Part shown: piece after piece, positions 53,181 to 63,133 of the stretch
Layout: each line of letters starts with the position of its first letter
Numbering within the stretch: position 1 is the stretch's first letter
Source of the DNA: Rhodobacteraceae bacterium Alg231-30
Lineage (GTDB): Bacteria; Pseudomonadota; Alphaproteobacteria; Rhodobacterales; Rhodobacteraceae
Assembly: GCA_900143615.1 (NCBI GenBank)
Contig: FREU01000001.1
Coordinates: 1,016,767 to 1,080,766, forward strand
Length of the DNA stretch: 64,000 bases
Direction: 5' to 3'
The notes under the pieces: model-generated
Database searches by the model: none
What the model was told of the DNA's origin: nothing
What the model saw: only the letters and a program-made list of their open reading frames with translations
Position numbers and translations under genes: made by a program

Positions 53181-55805
53181 TTAGAAGAGAATAGCATCGG
53201 ACAATGTTTCGGTTGTGTTGCCGGTGCTGTCATACCAATTTTCAAGCGTGAGCGTTGTGCTGCCCAGTGTCAGAACGGCATCTGAGCCGGACTGGGTCAG
53301 GTTGGCAGAGAACCAGGCGACTTCTTCGGCGTCGCCATCGGCGAAGTTGAGTTGGCGCAGATCCAGCGTGTCGCCTTGGAGGGCGGAAAAGTCGGTGATG
53401 ATGTCACTGGCCCCGTCCACATCTTCGCTGCGAAAGACAAAGCGATCATCGCCCAATCCGCCGGTCGCTATGTCATTGCCAGCGCCCATGTAGATTTTGT
53501 CGCGCCCGTCGCCGCCATCAAGCGTATCGTCGCCCGAGCCGGCGTTGATATAGTCTTTGCCCGCGCCGCCGAGGATGGCGTCGCTGCCAGAGCCGCCTTT
53601 GATATAGTCGGCATCGTCGCCGCCCGAGATCACATCGTTGCCGGATCCCCCATCGAGCCGGTCGGCGCCTGCATTCCCGTTAAGCGTGTCATCGTGTGAG
53701 CTGCCGGAAAGGCTGTCATCGCCATCTCCGCCCGACATGAGATCGTTGCCGGTGCCGCCGGACAACACATCGTTGCCTGCGCTACCGTCCAGCACGTCGT
53801 TGTCGCTGCCACCTTCCAGAGTGTCGTCGCCCGCGCCGCCAACCAGTTGGTCGTCGCCTGAGCCGCCCTGAAGCAGATCCACGCCATCATTACCTGCCAG
53901 AACGTCGTCGCCTGATCCACCTTCAAGGGTGTCATCGCCCGTGTCACCTGACAGTTGGTCGTCATGACCTCCGCCCAGCAAGATATCGTTGCCGTCACCG
54001 CCAAACAGAACGTCATGGCCCGAGCCACCTTCGAGGCTGTCCTGACCGATGTCGCCGTTGAGCGTGTCGTGCCCTGCTGAGCCAGAAATCAGATCGTCGC
54101 CGTCGCCGCCAGAGAGCCAGTCGTCTTCTTCGCCCAAAGGATTGCCAAACTGGTCAAATCGCGCGCCGGTCTCGTCATAATGCGAGATGATCTCGTCACC
54201 GGAGGGGTTGGGACCATTGCCGCCATAAAGGCTGTCGTTGCCGGACCCACCCATCAAGGTGTCGCCGCTGCTGCCGCCCAAAAGCGTGTCGCTGCCAAGG
54301 CCGCCCTGCATGGTGTCCGCTCCGCCGCCGCCGGACAGGCTGTCATCCCAAGACAACTCACCTTCGTCGGTTGCGACCAGTACGATGTCGCGGATCAAAA
54401 TGTTGCCGTTTAGGTCAACTTCGGCAAAGGGGCTCAGGGCGGTTGGATCACCCGCACCGTCGTTTGAGCTGGATCTTGGGGCGGTTGCGACCAGTTCGAG
54501 TGTGGCAGTGTTTGTGATTGGATCAATGATTACGCGATAGATGCCGCCAGCTGAGGCGGTGCTATCGTTCATGTCGTGATCACCGGAGTTGCCGCCGACG
54601 TAAAGGTTGCCGTCGCCATCATAAAGCGCCGCGCCGAAGGTCATGGCTGGGACACCGCCCAGAGTTTGGCCATCTATGACAGTTTCCACCACGGGGATGC
54701 TTGCGAACACAGGTTCGCCGGAGGAAATGTCGATGGTGAGGAGGGTGGTGTTTTGACCTTCGGCGGGCGGTCGTGTCATGCCTGCAAAAGTTTGGGTGTC
54801 GGCATCAAATGCCATGTCGTAAAACCGCTGACCGACGAGGTCTTTGGGCAGTTTATAGACGCTTACAAGGGGATCGCCTTGCGCGTCAAACTGATCGACG
54901 TCGATGACTGAGATCCGATCCATGCTTGAATCAAAAGACCAGAGGTTGCCCTGGTCGTCAAAATCGCCGGTCCACGAACGGTATGGCGTCGCCCCGATGC
55001 GATAGCTGGCGCCGTCGGCGTCCATCATCACAAGATCACTGCTTGAAACGGCATTGCCCAGACTGTCCACACCATTGCTAACGGCAATTGCGTAGAGCAA
55101 ATTGTCTTGCGCGTTAAAGCCCATGGAGTTGACGTTGACGGTACCGGTTGCGCCTGCCAGTTCGTAGGTCTGGGTTTCAGTGTCAAAGACATGCAAGGTG
55201 CCGTTGAGCACTTGATAGAGGTTGGCCTGACCTTCGGCAAAAGTGGCAACCGTGGTTGGCGTGCCATTGATGACCATTTCGTGGTCGTAGGAAAAAATCG
55301 CGCCGCTGGTGTCGATCACGGGACCGCTGCCCTCGACGTCGATCGAGCGGATGGTCAAGACCGATTGAGCGCTATCTGCTGTAAAGGTCAGATCATGCGC
55401 GCCAAATCCGCCGCTCTCAGACGTCAGCGTGGCGACCACAACACCGTCAACAAGGATTTCAACACCCGCGCTAGTGACGCCGGCGGCAAAGTTTGACGCG
55501 ATCTCAAGCGACATCGTGTAAACGCCGCCCGCTTCGGTGGCGACAGATTGCGTCATCGACTGATGACCGCCCTCAAGGTTGGTGACTGTCCAAGCGCCCG
55601 ATGACTGGTAGTCGGCAAAGCTTTGGTTGTTGTCGGTGCCTTCGGCGAGGTTGTCGGTTGCGTAGTCACCAAACAGTTGGTCGCCATTGGCGAGGCCATT
55701 TATGGTGTCATCTCCAGCACCACCAATGATGCTGTCAGAGGCGCTGGACCCGTCCAGAAAGTCCGAGAGGCCCGTGCCGTTTAGGGCGGTGTTATCGACT
55801 GACAT
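53181..55805 (-). CDS. RTX (calcium-binding) protein with propeller-like middle domain
   Basis: 874 residues, no signal peptide, as for type I secretion. A short N-terminal RTX block (GGAGDDTINGLANGDQ) is followed by a jelly-roll-like part, then a DUF6923-like propeller region (YQVLNGTLHVFDTETQTYELAG, FDDQGNLWSFDSSMDRI, LYDGDGNLYVGGNSGDHD). From about residue 490 to 800 there are more than 20 GGxGxDxxx nonapeptides, ending in DRFVF and a C-terminal secretion-type segment. It is probably secreted and Ca-dependent. It lies after algD in the same direction, so a link to the exopolysaccharide matrix is inferred; no epimerase domain is visible. Confidence 0.85.
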   Translation of the reverse strand: MSVDNTALNGTGLSDFLDGSSASDSIIGGAGDDTINGLANGDQLFGDYATDNLAEGTDNNQSFADYQSSGAWTVTNLEGGHQSMTQSVATEAGGVYTMSLEIASNFAAGVTSAGVEILVDGVVVATLTSESGGFGAHDLTFTADSAQSVLTIRSIDVEGSGPVIDTSGAIFSYDHEMVINGTPTTVATFAEGQANLYQVLNGTLHVFDTETQTYELAGATGTVNVNSMGFNAQDNLLYAIAVSNGVDSLGNAVSSSDLVMMDADGASYRIGATPYRSWTGDFDDQGNLWSFDSSMDRISVIDVDQFDAQGDPLVSVYKLPKDLVGQRFYDMAFDADTQTFAGMTRPPAEGQNTTLLTIDISSGEPVFASIPVVETVIDGQTLGGVPAMTFGAALYDGDGNLYVGGNSGDHDMNDSTASAGGIYRVIIDPITNTATLELVATAPRSSSNDGAGDPTALSPFAEVDLNGNILIRDIVLVATDEGELSWDDSLSGGGGADTMQGGLGSDTLLGGSSGDTLMGGSGNDSLYGGNGPNPSGDEIISHYDETGARFDQFGNPLGEEDDWLSGGDGDDLISGSAGHDTLNGDIGQDSLEGGSGHDVLFGGDGNDILLGGGHDDQLSGDTGDDTLEGGSGDDVLAGNDGVDLLQGGSGDDQLVGGAGDDTLEGGSDNDVLDGSAGNDVLSGGTGNDLMSGGDGDDSLSGSSHDDTLNGNAGADRLDGGSGNDVISGGDDADYIKGGSGSDAILGGAGKDYINAGSGDDTLDGGDGRDKIYMGAGNDIATGGLGDDRFVFRSEDVDGASDIITDFSALQGDTLDLRQLNFADGDAEEVAWFSANLTQSGSDAVLTLGSTTLTLENWYDSTGNTTETLSDAILF

Positions 55806-55846
55806 GTCGTGTCTCCAAGGAATGTATATTTATTTGTTTCAAGGGG

Positions 55847-57238
55847 TTACCAGCCGATACCTTCGAGGAGGCAATCGTTGGGGGCGTCTTTGAACAGGCG
55901 CACCAGATCAATCGCTGGCGTCTGGCTGTTGTGCAGGCAATCGCGGTAGATGTCCTTGGCGTGGCTGACGATCAGCAGGTCACAGTCTTGCGCCATCTCC
56001 TCGGCATCGTCGCGCAGCATCGAGGGGAGATCATCGGCGAGATCTGCCAGGCCGGGGTTGCCGTGGCGCACATAGGCCAGCTGACCCGCGATGGGGGTAT
56101 CTGCCGAGATGGCGCAGTCATGAGCGACCAATTCGACCCCGTCGGCGCGCAACTGTGCCATCACCTCGAGCACAGGGCTTTCGCGCAGATCATCAGTGTC
56201 GGGTTTGAAGGCAAGCCCGAGTACGCCCACACGCTTGGCCCCTGTGGCACGCACCATACGCACGGCTTCGTCGATTTGAGCTTTGTTGGAGCGGTCCAGA
56301 TTGCTGATCATCGGCAGATCAACACCCGCCTTGTCGGCCAGATAGGTCACGGCACGCACTTCCTTGGGCAGGCAAGAGCCGCCATAGGCAAAGCCGGGAC
56401 GCAGATAGTAGGGCGACAGGTTCAGTTTGGTGTCTTGAACAAAGATGTTCATCACGTCGTGGCTGTCGATGCCCATTGGCTTGCACAAGCGTCCGATTTC
56501 ATTGGCAAAACAGACTTTGGTCGCGTGCCAGACGTTGTCGACATATTTGACCATTTCTGCCGCCTCGATCGAAGTCAGAATCGGGTTGGCATCAACGGGT
56601 TCGTAAATCCGTTTCATGATGTCGGCCGTGCGTAGGTCTGTGGTGCCGATCACGGTTTTTGGTGGGTTGTGGAAGTCGTCAATCGCCACGCCTTCGCGCA
56701 AAAATTCCGGATTGAAGCAGATGCCAAAGTCACGACCCAGAACCTTGCCGGAGAAATCCTCAAGGATGGGCGCCATGATCTTCATTGTCGTGCCGGGGGG
56801 GATGGAGCAACGCATGGCAAAGACATGAAAACCGGATTTGTCGCGCAAGCCACGGCCCATATTGCGCGCAGCAGCTTCGATATAGCCGACATCACAGCCA
56901 CCATCCGCAGCAGTGGGTGTGCCGACAGAAATGAAGGTCACATCCGTATCGCGTACGGCCTGGGACAGATCGTCGGTGGTTGAAATCAAGCCTTCGTCAA
57001 CACCGTGGGTCAAGTAACGCTCAAGGTCTTTTTCATGGATTGGGCTTTCACCCCGGGCTACGGCTTCGGTCTTGGACGGGTCTAGATCGACACCGATAAC
57101 CTCGTGTCCTAACCACGAAAGACAGGCTGTGGACACAGCGCCGACATAGCCCAGTCCGACAACGCTGATCGCTGGTTTTGCGTCGCTAAGCGGGGCAACT
57201 GCTTGGGCGCGGGCAAAGTCAATTTTGTTGAATTCCAT
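55847..57238 (-). CDS. algD: GDP-mannose 6-dehydrogenase
   Basis: 463 residues. AlgD oxidises GDP-mannose to GDP-mannuronate, the committed step of alginate-type polymers. NAD-binding GLGYVGAVSTACLSWLGHEVIGVD starts near residue 28; catalytic Cys289 lies in YGGSCLPKEVRA; FNPEFLREGVAIDDFHNPPKTVIG is the AlgD-type substrate block. A close alternative is a UDP-glucose dehydrogenase, but context with alg8 and alg44 favours AlgD. It lies beyond a terminator after alg8. Confidence 0.9.
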   Translation of the reverse strand: MEFNKIDFARAQAVAPLSDAKPAISVVGLGYVGAVSTACLSWLGHEVIGVDLDPSKTEAVARGESPIHEKDLERYLTHGVDEGLISTTDDLSQAVRDTDVTFISVGTPTAADGGCDVGYIEAAARNMGRGLRDKSGFHVFAMRCSIPPGTTMKIMAPILEDFSGKVLGRDFGICFNPEFLREGVAIDDFHNPPKTVIGTTDLRTADIMKRIYEPVDANPILTSIEAAEMVKYVDNVWHATKVCFANEIGRLCKPMGIDSHDVMNIFVQDTKLNLSPYYLRPGFAYGGSCLPKEVRAVTYLADKAGVDLPMISNLDRSNKAQIDEAVRMVRATGAKRVGVLGLAFKPDTDDLRESPVLEVMAQLRADGVELVAHDCAISADTPIAGQLAYVRHGNPGLADLADDLPSMLRDDAEEMAQDCDLLIVSHAKDIYRDCLHNSQTPAIDLVRLFKDAPNDCLLEGIGW

Positions 57239-57376
57239 AACGTTTCCTCCGTGGTTGGAATGAACTTAAGGTATTGAATTTTATGATGTAACTGTGGGGA
57301 AGGTTATGTCGTGGTCGCGAAGGATGCGCGTTTCTAACCCAAAGGATAGCCCTCGCGCATTTGAGCAAATCGCTGC

Positions 57377-57406
57377 AAAAATGGCCCGCAGATATCTCTG
57401 CGGGCC
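57377..57406 (-). terminator. Rho-independent terminator after alg8
   Basis: On the minus strand, a perfect GGCCCGCAGA/TCTGCGGGCC stem with a four-base loop followed by ATTTTTG, 44 bases after the alg8 stop. Confidence 0.88.
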
Positions 57407-57449
57407 AGTGTGCCGAGGGGCGATAATAGGGACAGCCTCTCGGTGGGGA

Positions 57450-59039
57450 TTAGATAACTGGAAGGTCGATCAAACCGGCGTAGATCATGAGGACCATCAG
57501 GAATGTTGCGACGGCGGTGAATAGTTGAAACTTGGCAAAACCGTTCTTGAGACGATCTAGCCATCCCTGACCGCCGCCTGAACTCTGGTTGCCGCGGTTG
57601 GACCATTTTTGTTTGGACAAATGAAAGATCATATAGATTTTGACCGAGGCATTGATGACTTGGTTCAGATACAAGATGAATGGCCACGTCATATCGGCGC
57701 GGCGCGAGTATCCGAACAAGAACAAGCTGAGCACGCAGCGTGAAAATAGCACCCAGATGATGCAGTTCCAAAAATAGCCAGGCGCAAGCGACGAGGCGAG
57801 AACGGCCATTACCGGGCTTACCATCATGGTCCACATCGCGATGCGTTGATCGACAATACACCACCAGATGAAAAACGGCATTGCAGTCGGACCAAGCGCG
57901 ATTGCGCGGGTGCCATTACGCAGCATATTGCCCGACCAGCGGCGGAAGTTTTGCACCATGCGGCCAAGGCCGTTTTCTTTGATGACTTCGATTGTGTAAA
58001 CCGTGGCGTCCGGCACATAGGTCATTTTTGCGCCCAAGCTGAGCAAGCGATACCAACTGGATTTGTCGTCGCCGGACAAAAACCGAAAGCGTCCCCAGAG
58101 CCAATGATCCAGATGGTCAGCCTCAATTGTACGGATAAAGCTTTCGGTCAGAACGTGTTTGCCACGAAACACGCTCATTCGACCAGTGAGCGTGAGAACA
58201 CGACCGGATAGGGCGTGGCTTTGCATGGCGAGGCGGCGCTGGGCAAAGCGCATCTCAAGCCAGTTGGAAATCCACTTGGGGCCGTAGCAGATGACTTCTT
58301 CGTCTGTGGTGAGCGCTTGCAGCTCGGGATCGGCACCAAACATTGGCAAGCATTTGCGCAGCACATCATCGCCAAACAACGCATCCCCATCCATAAAGAT
58401 CAGCAGATCATCGGGGTGGGGCATGGCGCGGCAGATGGCGCGCAGCACCAGACCAATGGCCATGCGTTTGCCGGGCTGGTTCTGGCGAATGAATACCAAA
58501 GAGGCGAGCTCATCGGGGATATCTTGGGCGTAGGTCTCGACAAACTGTCGAATGATCATCTCGTCATAGGCGCTTCCGGTGCCAATGTAGATCGTGGTGG
58601 GTACGCGTTCGCGGCGGATTTGGCCGAGAACAGAGCCGATCACGCGTTTGGTTATGGCGGGCTCTTCAAAGTAGGTGGTCATCTGGATGTGCAGATGACG
58701 GGGACGCCATCCTGTGGCCCAGAGCGCGTCAGCGCGCCTTCGCATGCCAGGCCACGTTGCGCGCGCATAAATCTGAGCCCGCACGGCATGGGTGAACCAC
58801 CAGCCAAAGCGCCACAGACCCAACGTGCCCAGAGCCACAGTGATATGCATCACGGATGGGTTGAAAAAGCGGTTTGGGACGCTGGTGAGCAGCCACAAAA
58901 GCCCCATGATCATCAGCAGGAAACCAGCGAAATGTCCCAGCGACCATTTGGTGAAAAACGAGGGGGTGGGCCCGCGAAAGGTGCTCAGCTTGGCGGTCAG
59001 GTCTTTGTCAAAAGCATATTCGGATTGGGGTTCATACAT
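57450..59039 (-). CDS. alg8: Alginate-type polymerase glycosyltransferase Alg8
   Basis: 529 residues. GT2 family membrane glycosyltransferase that polymerises mannuronic acid. Acidic motif FMDGDALFGDD, acceptor block LDHWLWGRFRFLSGDDKSSW, and the QxxRW-like motif in QNFRRWSGNMLRNGTRAIALG match Alg8; two N-terminal and several C-terminal membrane helices surround the catalytic part. It starts three bases after alg44, so both are co-translated. Confidence 0.93.
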   Translation of the reverse strand: MYEPQSEYAFDKDLTAKLSTFRGPTPSFFTKWSLGHFAGFLLMIMGLLWLLTSVPNRFFNPSVMHITVALGTLGLWRFGWWFTHAVRAQIYARATWPGMRRRADALWATGWRPRHLHIQMTTYFEEPAITKRVIGSVLGQIRRERVPTTIYIGTGSAYDEMIIRQFVETYAQDIPDELASLVFIRQNQPGKRMAIGLVLRAICRAMPHPDDLLIFMDGDALFGDDVLRKCLPMFGADPELQALTTDEEVICYGPKWISNWLEMRFAQRRLAMQSHALSGRVLTLTGRMSVFRGKHVLTESFIRTIEADHLDHWLWGRFRFLSGDDKSSWYRLLSLGAKMTYVPDATVYTIEVIKENGLGRMVQNFRRWSGNMLRNGTRAIALGPTAMPFFIWWCIVDQRIAMWTMMVSPVMAVLASSLAPGYFWNCIIWVLFSRCVLSLFLFGYSRRADMTWPFILYLNQVINASVKIYMIFHLSKQKWSNRGNQSSGGGQGWLDRLKNGFAKFQLFTAVATFLMVLMIYAGLIDLPVI

Positions 59040-59042
59040 GAC

Positions 59043-60473
59043 TTAGCCCTCCGAATTCGGCAACCAGCCACGCAGCCAGTTCTTGGCGCGATTGGTGATT
59101 TGACGTTTGGCTTCCAGATTAACCGGCGCGCCAATGCGGAGGCGGTTGCGCGCCTCGGCCAGGTCCATGTCTGAGGGCTGTACCCAAACCAGAATACCGT
59201 ATTCACCGGGGCGATCAGGATGATCGCCCGCTTGAATGTCAGAAATAACGCCATCGATCTGAGCCTTGCGGCCGGCATCGTTGAACCCGACCGAGGCTGG
59301 CATACCGATGTAGAGCGTCTCAGCAAAACGTTCAGACACCCAGCCGACGGTCTGGCGCAACTCTTCGGCTTCGAGCGAAATTGTCGCTGCGCCCGTTGTC
59401 ACAAACTGGCCCTGTTGGATCAAAACCTCGCTGATGATGCCGTCGGTCGGGGCAACGATTCGGGTGGACTTTGCAATCTCGCGCCGCCCCGACCGCTCCA
59501 CACGGCTGCGCCGAAGCTCGAGCGTGCGGAATTCTTGTTTTTCCAAAAGGCGTCGTCTTGTGATCTCGAAAGGGTCATGCGGATAGGCGGATGGGGCACC
59601 ACGATCGTCAAGCGCAAGCCAGCGCTCGCGAATGTCTGAAAAACGGCCCTCAAGGTCATGCGCTTCATAGATGCGCTCGATACCGGCAAGGCGAATGGTT
59701 TCGTCCTGATGGCGTCCAACGCGGTCTAGCTCATCCAGCGCCACGTTGACGCGTTCCAAGGCCAGCTCAGAGGCGGCTAAAGAGGCGCGGGCTTTCTCAA
59801 GATCAGCCTCAAAGGACGGGTTTTTCACGCGTGCCAGAACGCTCCCTGCAGTGACATGATCTCCGCTGGATACAATTATTTCACTGACAGTGCCTGCTTG
59901 CGGGGCCACCAAATGGGTGGTCGGTCCAACGACGCGTCCATGTTGGATGTCGATGCGATCGAGGTTGGTGAGAATGCTCTGGCCGATCACGCCAAAAACA
60001 ACACAGGCGAGGGCCACGTAAGTTGCCACACTGAACGCAACGCGCAGAGCACGCACAGTCGGAGATTTTTGGCCAACTTCCTTTTCCGAAACGGTTTCTT
60101 CCATCGGCACAAGGTCAAGAGGCGTATCGAGACTTGTGATGACATCTTCGCTACAGGCCATCTTGCCCGAAAGGAGTGAGCGATAAAAAAGCGCCAGAGT
60201 TTCGCGTTGACGACCGCTGAGATCGGAAAGGATTTGAGCGCCGGGCCGATCGGGAGACGGAGACAGGCGCACGGGGAAACGCACGTCGACACCTTGGAAA
60301 GGCACGCTGAGTGTTCCGGCTTTGGGGGCCTTGGGCGCATCTTCGGGCCAATCAAGTTCAGCCAGCGACCATTGGCGGATTGTCACAACCTGTCCATCGG
60401 GCATCTCAAACAGCAAGACGGCCTGAACCATCGGTTCAATTGCCGGAGCTGGTGGTTGATGGGTCACGCGCAT
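59043..60473 (-). CDS. alg44: Alginate co-polymerase Alg44 (PilZ plus membrane-fusion domain)
   Basis: 476 residues. N-terminal PilZ-like part (MPDGQVVTIRQWSLAELDW), a membrane helix (VAFSVATYVALACVVFGVIG), then an HlyD-type periplasmic domain (APQAGTVSEIIVSSGDHVTAGSVLARV, IVAPTDGIISEVLIQQGQFV). Alg44 activates Alg8 when c-di-GMP binds PilZ. Here the usual RxxxR ahead of the PilZ core is missing and a stop codon six codons upstream rules out a longer N-terminus, so c-di-GMP binding may be lost or altered. Confidence 0.88.
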   Translation of the reverse strand: MRVTHQPPAPAIEPMVQAVLLFEMPDGQVVTIRQWSLAELDWPEDAPKAPKAGTLSVPFQGVDVRFPVRLSPSPDRPGAQILSDLSGRQRETLALFYRSLLSGKMACSEDVITSLDTPLDLVPMEETVSEKEVGQKSPTVRALRVAFSVATYVALACVVFGVIGQSILTNLDRIDIQHGRVVGPTTHLVAPQAGTVSEIIVSSGDHVTAGSVLARVKNPSFEADLEKARASLAASELALERVNVALDELDRVGRHQDETIRLAGIERIYEAHDLEGRFSDIRERWLALDDRGAPSAYPHDPFEITRRRLLEKQEFRTLELRRSRVERSGRREIAKSTRIVAPTDGIISEVLIQQGQFVTTGAATISLEAEELRQTVGWVSERFAETLYIGMPASVGFNDAGRKAQIDGVISDIQAGDHPDRPGEYGILVWVQPSDMDLAEARNRLRIGAPVNLEAKRQITNRAKNWLRGWLPNSEG

Positions 60474-60763
60474 AGATTGGGTCCATAATCAGGTTTTTGA
60501 GACCTTAGCGCAGCGCCTACAGGGAGTGTTTGACGCGTTAGGTGATTGGCGTGGAAATTGGTGTCTGGCGCGCGCGAAAGCCTACGGCGCGCTATCCTTT
60601 GGGATAGGCGATGGCGGCTCCTGATTTTGCGAAACGACAAGAGCGGCCTTTGTTTCAAAAGCGGCTAAAAATCGAAATTTCTTGCAAAAATGGGCGTTTT
60701 GAAGAACCATTAGGCAGTGAACAGCCAATATTTTTAAGAGTTCGTTTTGTTTAGGGGGCAGGA
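60474..60763. promoter_or_regulatory. Divergent promoter region of alg44 and the LysM/FecR gene
   Basis: About 290 bases between divergent genes; AT-rich near 60650-60740. No operator could be defined. Confidence 0.4.
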
Positions 60764-63133
60764 ATGTTTTCTCCTGCGTTTGGCTATTTCGGGTCACGTC
60801 TATTGTCGTGCGGGGCCCTAACGGGGAGTTTGATCGCAGTTGTCGGTTTTGCCGCGACTGCGCAGGAGACCGTCGACCCTGATACGCTCCCATTTGAAGT
60901 GGTCCGCTATGAAGGCGAGGAAACACTGCGCGCGTTTACGGCGCGCCACCTCAAAGATCCGGACCTTTGGCCAACTGTACTGAAACTCAATCAAATGGCC
61001 TCGCCTGCAGATTTAAGGGCTGGGTCGGATCTGCAGATGCCGGTGCAACAAGTGGCCTTGGCGGATGATGCGCTGGCCACGTCCCTGCGCGCGATCCAGA
61101 AAGCCACCGCAGAAGGTGCGCGCCTGTTTGCGCCGCAAGAGATCGGAGTGGCGATTGATGATCGCGAAACTGCACAAGAGCGGCGTGTAGAAGGCGAGTG
61201 GCGCGAGGTTGTGGTCTATGCGGGATCGGCCACTGAAAAGGCAACTGAAGCTTTTGAAATTGCCGTGGCACAGCGTGATAAAGCCGCCGAGGCCCTGATC
61301 ACCGACATTCATGGCAATGTGGAAGGGCGCGATCCGGCGGAACCTGCGTGGTCGGATCGGAATTTGAACGACATTCTGGTCGAATTTGAAAAAGTGCGCA
61401 CCTTGTCAAATTCGACCACTCAGGTGACGTTTCGCGATCTCAGTCGGTTAAGATTGAATCCCAATTCCAATGCCACCATTCAGCGGATGCGGTCTGATCC
61501 ATTGACGGGCAAGGAAGTGACCAAGGTCAGCCTGTCCAACGGAGATTTCTATGCGCTGCTCAATCAACTGTCTGACCGCGATAGTTTCGAGATCGATGTG
61601 CCAGGAATTAAGACCACCACCGAAAGTGATGATTTCTGGATCAAAAATGACGAACAGGGTGCGTTGTTTGTGAACTATGACACGGCAGCGCTGGATATCG
61701 CTTCCGGCACTGACAGGGTGTCTTTGGGGGAAAACGAAGGCGTGGTTATTGACGCCGCCGGAGTCAAGGCGCGCACAGAAGTCTTGGAAAACACGGTGCT
61801 GTCGACGCCTGAAAACCGCGCAGATGTTTATGGAACATCGGTCGATCTGGCGTGGCAGGCCTATCCCGAAGCTGCGGGGTATTGGTTTGAGGTCGCAGCC
61901 GACGCAGGGTTTAACCGGATGCTGTCGACCGAGTGGGGTGTCAAAGAGCTTGAGTATCGCGTCGAGGCGCTGCAGCCTGGTGTGCATTTTTGGCGTGTGG
62001 CGGCGCTTGATAAACTGGGATTGCCCGGAAAATGGAGTGAGGTTCGGGAGTTCGAGTTACGGGTGGATGAAACTCCGCCGTTTCTGACGCTGTTTGCGCC
62101 AGCTGAGGCAGAATTGTTTGAGCGCGACAGCATTGAGATTTTGGGCGCGTCAGAAAAGGGCGTCTTGCTCACGCTGAATGGCACGCCAGTGGATGTTGGG
62201 GCGGATGGCAGTTTCTTGACCAATTTTGCTTTAAATGCTGGATCTAACGCTCTGGTATTGATCGCAAAAGATGCTGCAGGAAATGTCTCGCAGAAGCGTC
62301 GGCAAGTGATTTATGAACCGCGACAGGATGTTTCGATTACGCTTGATGCGGGCTTGGCGCGTACGCTTGATGTGTCTGGTGAACTGCTTGTCAGTCGCAA
62401 TCCTGACATGACGGTTCTGGCGCAGACCACCGCGCCGTCAGGGCTTGAGGTGGTCTTACGTGATCAAGTTGGTGCAGCAGTGGGGCAAACGCGGATTGGA
62501 GCCAAGGGCGCGTTGGCGATTACGGTACCCGTTCCCGTGTCCAAAACATCCTATGGATTGGAAATTCTGTCCGCTGCGGGCTCGGTGATCGGGCAGTCGA
62601 CCTTTGCCGTTGCGCGCGATTCCGAGGCACCACAAGTGGTTTTGGATGTGCCGGCCCCACGCGCGACGGCAGATGTGAACCTTGATTTGACAGGTATGGT
62701 CGGGGATGCGGTGGCTTTGTCGCTTGGCGAAGAAACGCTTGAAATATTTGATGAAAGCTTTGTGGCTTCGGTCACGCTTGAGGCCGGTGTCAATGTGTTT
62801 GAGTTCCGTGCCGAGGACGCGGCAGGCAATGTCGGTGTGCTGCGCGTGGAAACGATGTTGGATCTCGATCCGCCCGAGATTCTGGACGCCCAGATGCGCC
62901 GCCCAAACGGCGAAGGCGGAGCCATCGAGATTTTGGTGCAGGCGCAGGATGCGTCGGGTTTGCGTCAAGCGGCCCCTTATCTGGTGGAAGTTGGAGACGC
63001 GGAATTTGAAGGCTATCTGCGCTGCGACAGTGCGGGCGGTATCTGCCGCGCCAGCCTGCCTGCACAGGCGGGTGAGATGACCCTAATTGAGGTCATCGTT
63101 GAGGATTACGCAGGAAACGAGGCGATCCGGTGA
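60764..63133 (+). CDS. Envelope protein with LysM-like, FecR-like and Ig-like domains
   Basis: 789 residues. Signal or anchor at the N-terminus (GSLIAVVGFAATAQE). A LysM-like part follows (YEGEETLRAFTARHLKDPDLWPTVLKLN), then a FecR-like region (LSNSTTQVTFRDLSRLRLNPNSNATI and SGTDRVSLGENEGVVI) and several Ig-like repeats (VDETPPFLTLFAPAEAE, GSNALVLIAKDAAGNVSQK, AGVNVFEFRAEDAAGNVGVL). It may bind peptidoglycan or polysaccharide in the periplasm. It is divergent from the alginate genes and its stop overlaps the next start (TGATG). Confidence 0.78.
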   Translation: MFSPAFGYFGSRLLSCGALTGSLIAVVGFAATAQETVDPDTLPFEVVRYEGEETLRAFTARHLKDPDLWPTVLKLNQMASPADLRAGSDLQMPVQQVALADDALATSLRAIQKATAEGARLFAPQEIGVAIDDRETAQERRVEGEWREVVVYAGSATEKATEAFEIAVAQRDKAAEALITDIHGNVEGRDPAEPAWSDRNLNDILVEFEKVRTLSNSTTQVTFRDLSRLRLNPNSNATIQRMRSDPLTGKEVTKVSLSNGDFYALLNQLSDRDSFEIDVPGIKTTTESDDFWIKNDEQGALFVNYDTAALDIASGTDRVSLGENEGVVIDAAGVKARTEVLENTVLSTPENRADVYGTSVDLAWQAYPEAAGYWFEVAADAGFNRMLSTEWGVKELEYRVEALQPGVHFWRVAALDKLGLPGKWSEVREFELRVDETPPFLTLFAPAEAELFERDSIEILGASEKGVLLTLNGTPVDVGADGSFLTNFALNAGSNALVLIAKDAAGNVSQKRRQVIYEPRQDVSITLDAGLARTLDVSGELLVSRNPDMTVLAQTTAPSGLEVVLRDQVGAAVGQTRIGAKGALAITVPVPVSKTSYGLEILSAAGSVIGQSTFAVARDSEAPQVVLDVPAPRATADVNLDLTGMVGDAVALSLGEETLEIFDESFVASVTLEAGVNVFEFRAEDAAGNVGVLRVETMLDLDPPEILDAQMRRPNGEGGAIEILVQAQDASGLRQAAPYLVEVGDAEFEGYLRCDSAGGICRASLPAQAGEMTLIEVIVEDYAGNEAIR

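Noticed and set aside
53500-54330. Dense repeats that could look like a CRISPR array or minisatellite
   Set aside because: They encode in-frame GGxGxDxxx nonapeptides of an RTX protein; spacing is nine codons or eighteen and there are no unique spacers.
55847-57238. UDP-glucose 6-dehydrogenase
   Set aside because: Motifs are shared, but the substrate block and the neighbouring alg8 and alg44 favour GDP-mannose dehydrogenase.
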